Origin: Paramecium pentaurelia
Lineage: Eukaryota; Ciliophora; Oligohymenophorea; Peniculida; Parameciidae
Reading direction: 5' to 3'
Assembly (NCBI GenBank): GCA_905183005.1
Contig: CAJJDO010000041.1
Location: 235,648 to 299,647 of the forward strand
Length of the DNA: 64,000 nucleotides
The position numbers were made by a program, and so were the translations under genes. Each line of letters opens with the position of its first letter. Positions within the stretch are counted from its first letter, which is position 1. The notes under the pieces were generated by a model that was not told the DNA's origin, did no database searches, and saw nothing but the letters and a program-made list of their open reading frames with translations. Of the stretch, positions 60,935 through 64,000 are shown in pieces.

Positions 60935-63398
60935 CTAAAGAAGAAATATAATGGAATCACATTAAATTTCCTGATAACAAATAAATTATTGATGTAATCG
61001 AGAATTCAACTTTTTCCATATTTAAGTTACTTATTGATTAAACTATTGCCCCTAAAGGTAATGATAGAGAATTTAGTAATTCATTTAAAAAATTACCAAG
61101 AGATTGTGTTTTCAATGTCTAAGACTTATTGGCTTAGGATTCAGATATCAAAGTAGATAAAAAGCATAAAAATGCTAAATTTGATTGGTTTGGAATCAAA
61201 CATTTTGCTGGATATGTCATTTATAATGTCTCTGGATTTATTGATAAAAATAAAGACACTATCAATCAAGAAGTTCATCAAGTCTTGCCAAAGAGCAAAA
61301 ATCCTATTCTTAGAGAAATCTGGAAAAGTCATCAAATTACAAATACAAATATTAAATAGAATAATGTCATAACTAGATTTTAAAGCTCACTTTAAAAATT
61401 ACTTGAAATACTTAATAATTCACTTCCTAAATACATTAGATGTATTAAGCCTAATAATACTAAATCTGCCTTTGAATTTGACGCTTAAGAAGTAAGAAGA
61501 TAAATGAGATGTGCTGGTTTATTAGAAGCAATCTAAATTAGAAAGGCTGGGTATGAAATTCGACTTTACCACAATGATTTTATGAAGAAATATAGATTTC
61601 TGATTAAAGGTTAACCTACAAATATTAATCAAATGATTATATTATTGAACTAAAATTAAATAGTTAAAGAAAAATTACAGAAAGAATTAGAAGCCAAAAA
61701 TCTTTAGATTGGAAAAACTAAAATCTTTATGAAAGAAGGATTAAGAGATTTCTTAGATTAACAGCTAGTAGAATTTAGAATGCAATATATAATTAAAATT
61801 TAAAAATTTTGTAAAAAATACATTTACAAAAAAATTGTTCTTTTGAAACTTAAAATGCTTTTGTAAAGGTATTATAAATTATAAAGATCATGTAAAGTTG
61901 TGTTTTTGGTAAAAAGAATTAAAATGAAGAAAATACTCAACTCCTTTATTTAAAAAATTTAAAAATTTGAAAAGAAAATAGTTAAATTGTTTGCCTTCTA
62001 AAAATTACATGATTATGCCACTTTTTTAATATAGAGAGATGCTGAAATTTAGAGATAATAATAAGAAATAGAGAAAGAATTATAGATCGAAAGTTCTGGA
62101 GAAATTAATAAATCAGTCATAATATCTTAAAAATTAGTTGAAGATGATTTAAGTATTAGTTAATCTTAACCAATTTAATCTTTTAATATCAAAACATTCA
62201 CTAAACCTGACCCAGTAAGCAATTCCGCTTCACATGATATGTTTAAAAAGGCTCTGGATGAGGCAAAATTAAAATTAAAATTAGAATAAGATAAAAGAAG
62301 AGATTTGGAAGATTAGGTAGAAAAATTATAAAATGATCTAAAATAATTTGAATCCTCAGGTAAAGAAACTTTAAATCCTTCTGCATTTGGATAATTAGAA
62401 GACATAATTACTATATAAAAATTAACAGAAGAAAAGACAAGGTTGGAAGTTTAAGTAGAATAATTATAATTTGAGAAAAAAAAAATTGAAAAATCTGTAC
62501 TATATTCATATTATATTTTAGAGTTCTGATTAAATTTAAAATTTAAACCTCTAATTAGCTCATGCCTAACAGTGTATCAAAGAATTAGAGCACAATAATA
62601 AAGTTTTAACTTAGGATTATTTAAATGAAGTTAAAGCTAATCAAGAAATTGAGGAGAAGTTGAAAGATGAATGGAATTAAGAAAGAAGACAGTTGGCTAG
62701 AGAATTAGAGGATTCTAAAAAGGCTTTATCTAATTAAAATAAAATTGCTTAAAAAGATATTTAAAGAATTAAAATGGAATATGAGAGAGAAAAATTGAGG
62801 GTAGCTGAATTAGAAAGTGAAGTTTTAAAAGCTAAATAAATTAGCGAACTATATAAATCTTAGTTAGAATAAAATGATTCAAACATTAAAGATCATAAAG
62901 GGAATGAACATGAACTATAATTGAAAGATTAATAAATTAGGGATTTATAAGTTGAAATTTAAATAAGGGATCAAACAATATCCTAATTGAATAATTAAAT
63001 CAAAGAATACAATACTAGATCTCTTACTCAATCTTAAGTTATCAGTTAAATTAATGATACTACTGAAGTAACTTAAGAACTAAATGAAAAAATCATAACA
63101 TTATCAGCTACTTTAAAAAAAAGAGAATTTGAATAAAGTAGAAATAAAAAGCTTATACATACAATGAATCATCTTGTTAAGCTGAAAATTATTGAAGTTA
63201 ATGCTCTTCATAAGCATTTTAATATTGTGCATGAATAATAAAAACAAGTATTATATTCATTTTATAAAGGAAATTTATCAGCCAATAGCTTATTTCATGG
63301 AAAAAGAAAAAATATCGATGAAATAATTTGAAAAACTAGTTAAATAGATGAATTAAGAATCGACAGAACATGCAGAAAATTAATTAAAAAATGGATGA
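59339..63398 (+). CDS. Unconventional myosin heavy chain with coiled-coil tail
   Basis: Six introns (59543-59564, 59750-59771, 60251-60273, 60898-60925, 62497-62521, 63248-63269) give exactly 1305 residues from ATG 59339 to TGA 63396-63398. Motor motifs: P-loop ISGESGSGKTESTK, switch I NDNSSRFGKF, switch II GILDIFGFEIF, EYTKEEIQWNHIKF, FAGYVIYNVSGFIDKNK, PKYIRCIKPNNTKSAF and GLLEAIQIRKAGY. The converter and an IQ-like neck follow (IQKFCKKYIYKKIV and similar at about 750-850), then coiled coil to the end. There is no SH3-like N-terminal barrel of myosin II length and no visible cargo domain. Ciliate myosins form their own classes; I do not assign one. It is an actin-based motor. Confidence 0.92.
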
Positions 63399-63438
63399 AT
63401 TTCTTTTATATCAATAGTTTAGATTATTTAATAATTAA

Positions 63439-64000
63439 TCAAATTTCAACATCTGAATTTTTAGACTGTTGAAATTGTTTGTTAATTTCATTATTTTTAA
63501 TTTTTCTTCTACACACAGGACATAATTGTTTGTAATTTCTCCATTTACCAAAACATTAATAATGAAAGATATGATTGCAAGGTAGCTCTACATATTTTTC
63601 CATCTACTTTAATTCCTCCATACAAATTGAACATTCAAAACCCTCTTCACCATTATATTCATCAAATATCTCATCTTCTTGGTAACGTATATTTCTTTTG
63701 ATTAGTGACTGAAATAATTTTATTTAGCATGTGCAAATAGTTATAAGTAATAACATAAAGATAGCTGGTATCATAGTTGCAAAGTTTAACCAACTAAAGG
63801 ATAAATATATTTTTTCATTAAAATTTCTAAACAAAATGTATATATGTATTTCATTAGTTGCTTCTTTATCAATAATATTTGACGCTGCATTTTAAAACTT
63901 AATAATGCATTATAAAATAAGAAATAATATGTTATAAAGGGAAAAGGTTTCCTTGTGAAGCTTTAATGAAATTACTTTATAATTAGAATATACATTATAT
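63439..64000 (-). CDS. Membrane-anchored RING-H2 protein, C-terminal part (start outside window)
   Basis: Open from the right edge to TGA at 63439-63441. An extracytoplasmic stretch is followed by one strong helix (NFATMIPAIFMLLLITICTC), a short acidic linker and a complete RING-H2: FECSICMEELKQMEKYVELP, CNHIFHYQCFGKW, LCPVCRRKIK. One helix followed by a RING-H2 is the PA-TM-RING/RNF13-like arrangement of endosomal or surface E3 ligases. The protease-associated domain would lie outside the window and cannot be confirmed. It is distinct from the four-helix RING-H2 gene at 37,058. Confidence 0.8.

Noticed and set aside
1..64000. tRNA, rRNA, CRISPR, insertion sequence or prokaryotic operon
   Set aside because: I saw no cloverleaf-like segment, rRNA motif, regular spaced repeat or transposase; introns, genetic code and gene families are those of a ciliate nucleus.

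Overview
This looks like macronuclear DNA of a ciliate, most likely Paramecium or a close relative. Every recognisable gene reads only if TAA and TAG code for glutamine and TGA is the sole stop. The genes carry tiny introns, nearly all 22-32 nt, usually starting GTA and ending TAG or AAG. The DNA is very AT-rich and genes on both strands sit tens to a few hundred bases apart. I removed introns by eye. For most genes the spliced length is an exact multiple of three and the protein family stays in register, which supports the models.

Layout. 1-11,650: the end of a large helical protein, a PH-like/protein kinase, a pseudokinase, a coiled-coil/C2 protein, a small hypothetical, and a fusion of a seven-helix receptor-like domain to a phosphatidylinositol phosphate kinase. 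12,047-21,506, all minus strand: a B-box/WD40 protein, an IC138-type inner-arm dynein intermediate chain, a doubtful small gene, an Rxt3-like protein and a DEAD-box helicase. 21,561-35,412, plus strand: an 1851-residue protein fusing a BIRC6-like E2 to a complete UBA1-like E1, then a 2701-residue cysteine-rich membrane protein. 35,710-43,899: aminotransferase, membrane RING-H2 protein, tubulin-ligase-like enzyme (TTLL), arginyltransferase ATE1, a UPF0193-like protein (minus) and UBA5. 44,073-50,933: an unresolved minus-strand gene, a cyclic-nucleotide-binding protein, an ankyrin-DHHC acyltransferase, malate dehydrogenase and a ZIP transporter. 50,962-64,000: a prominin-like protein and a basic protein (both minus), a cytosolic carboxypeptidase (CCP), a small membrane protein, a myosin, and the end of a second membrane RING-H2 gene.

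Two themes recur. One is ubiquitin and protein turnover: the E2-E1 fusion, UBA5, ATE1 and two membrane RING-H2 proteins. The other is cilia and cytoskeleton: the dynein chain, TTLL and CCP (which normally add and remove tubulin side chains), myosin and the prominin-like protein.

Two lone N bases (13,579 and 59,191) are each flanked by long direct repeats. These look like contig ends that overlap but were not merged, so the apparent duplications of the WD40 and myosin genes are probably assembly artefacts. Two genes carry an apparent one-base frameshift and two others have frames I could not fully resolve; sequencing error cannot be separated from real decay here.
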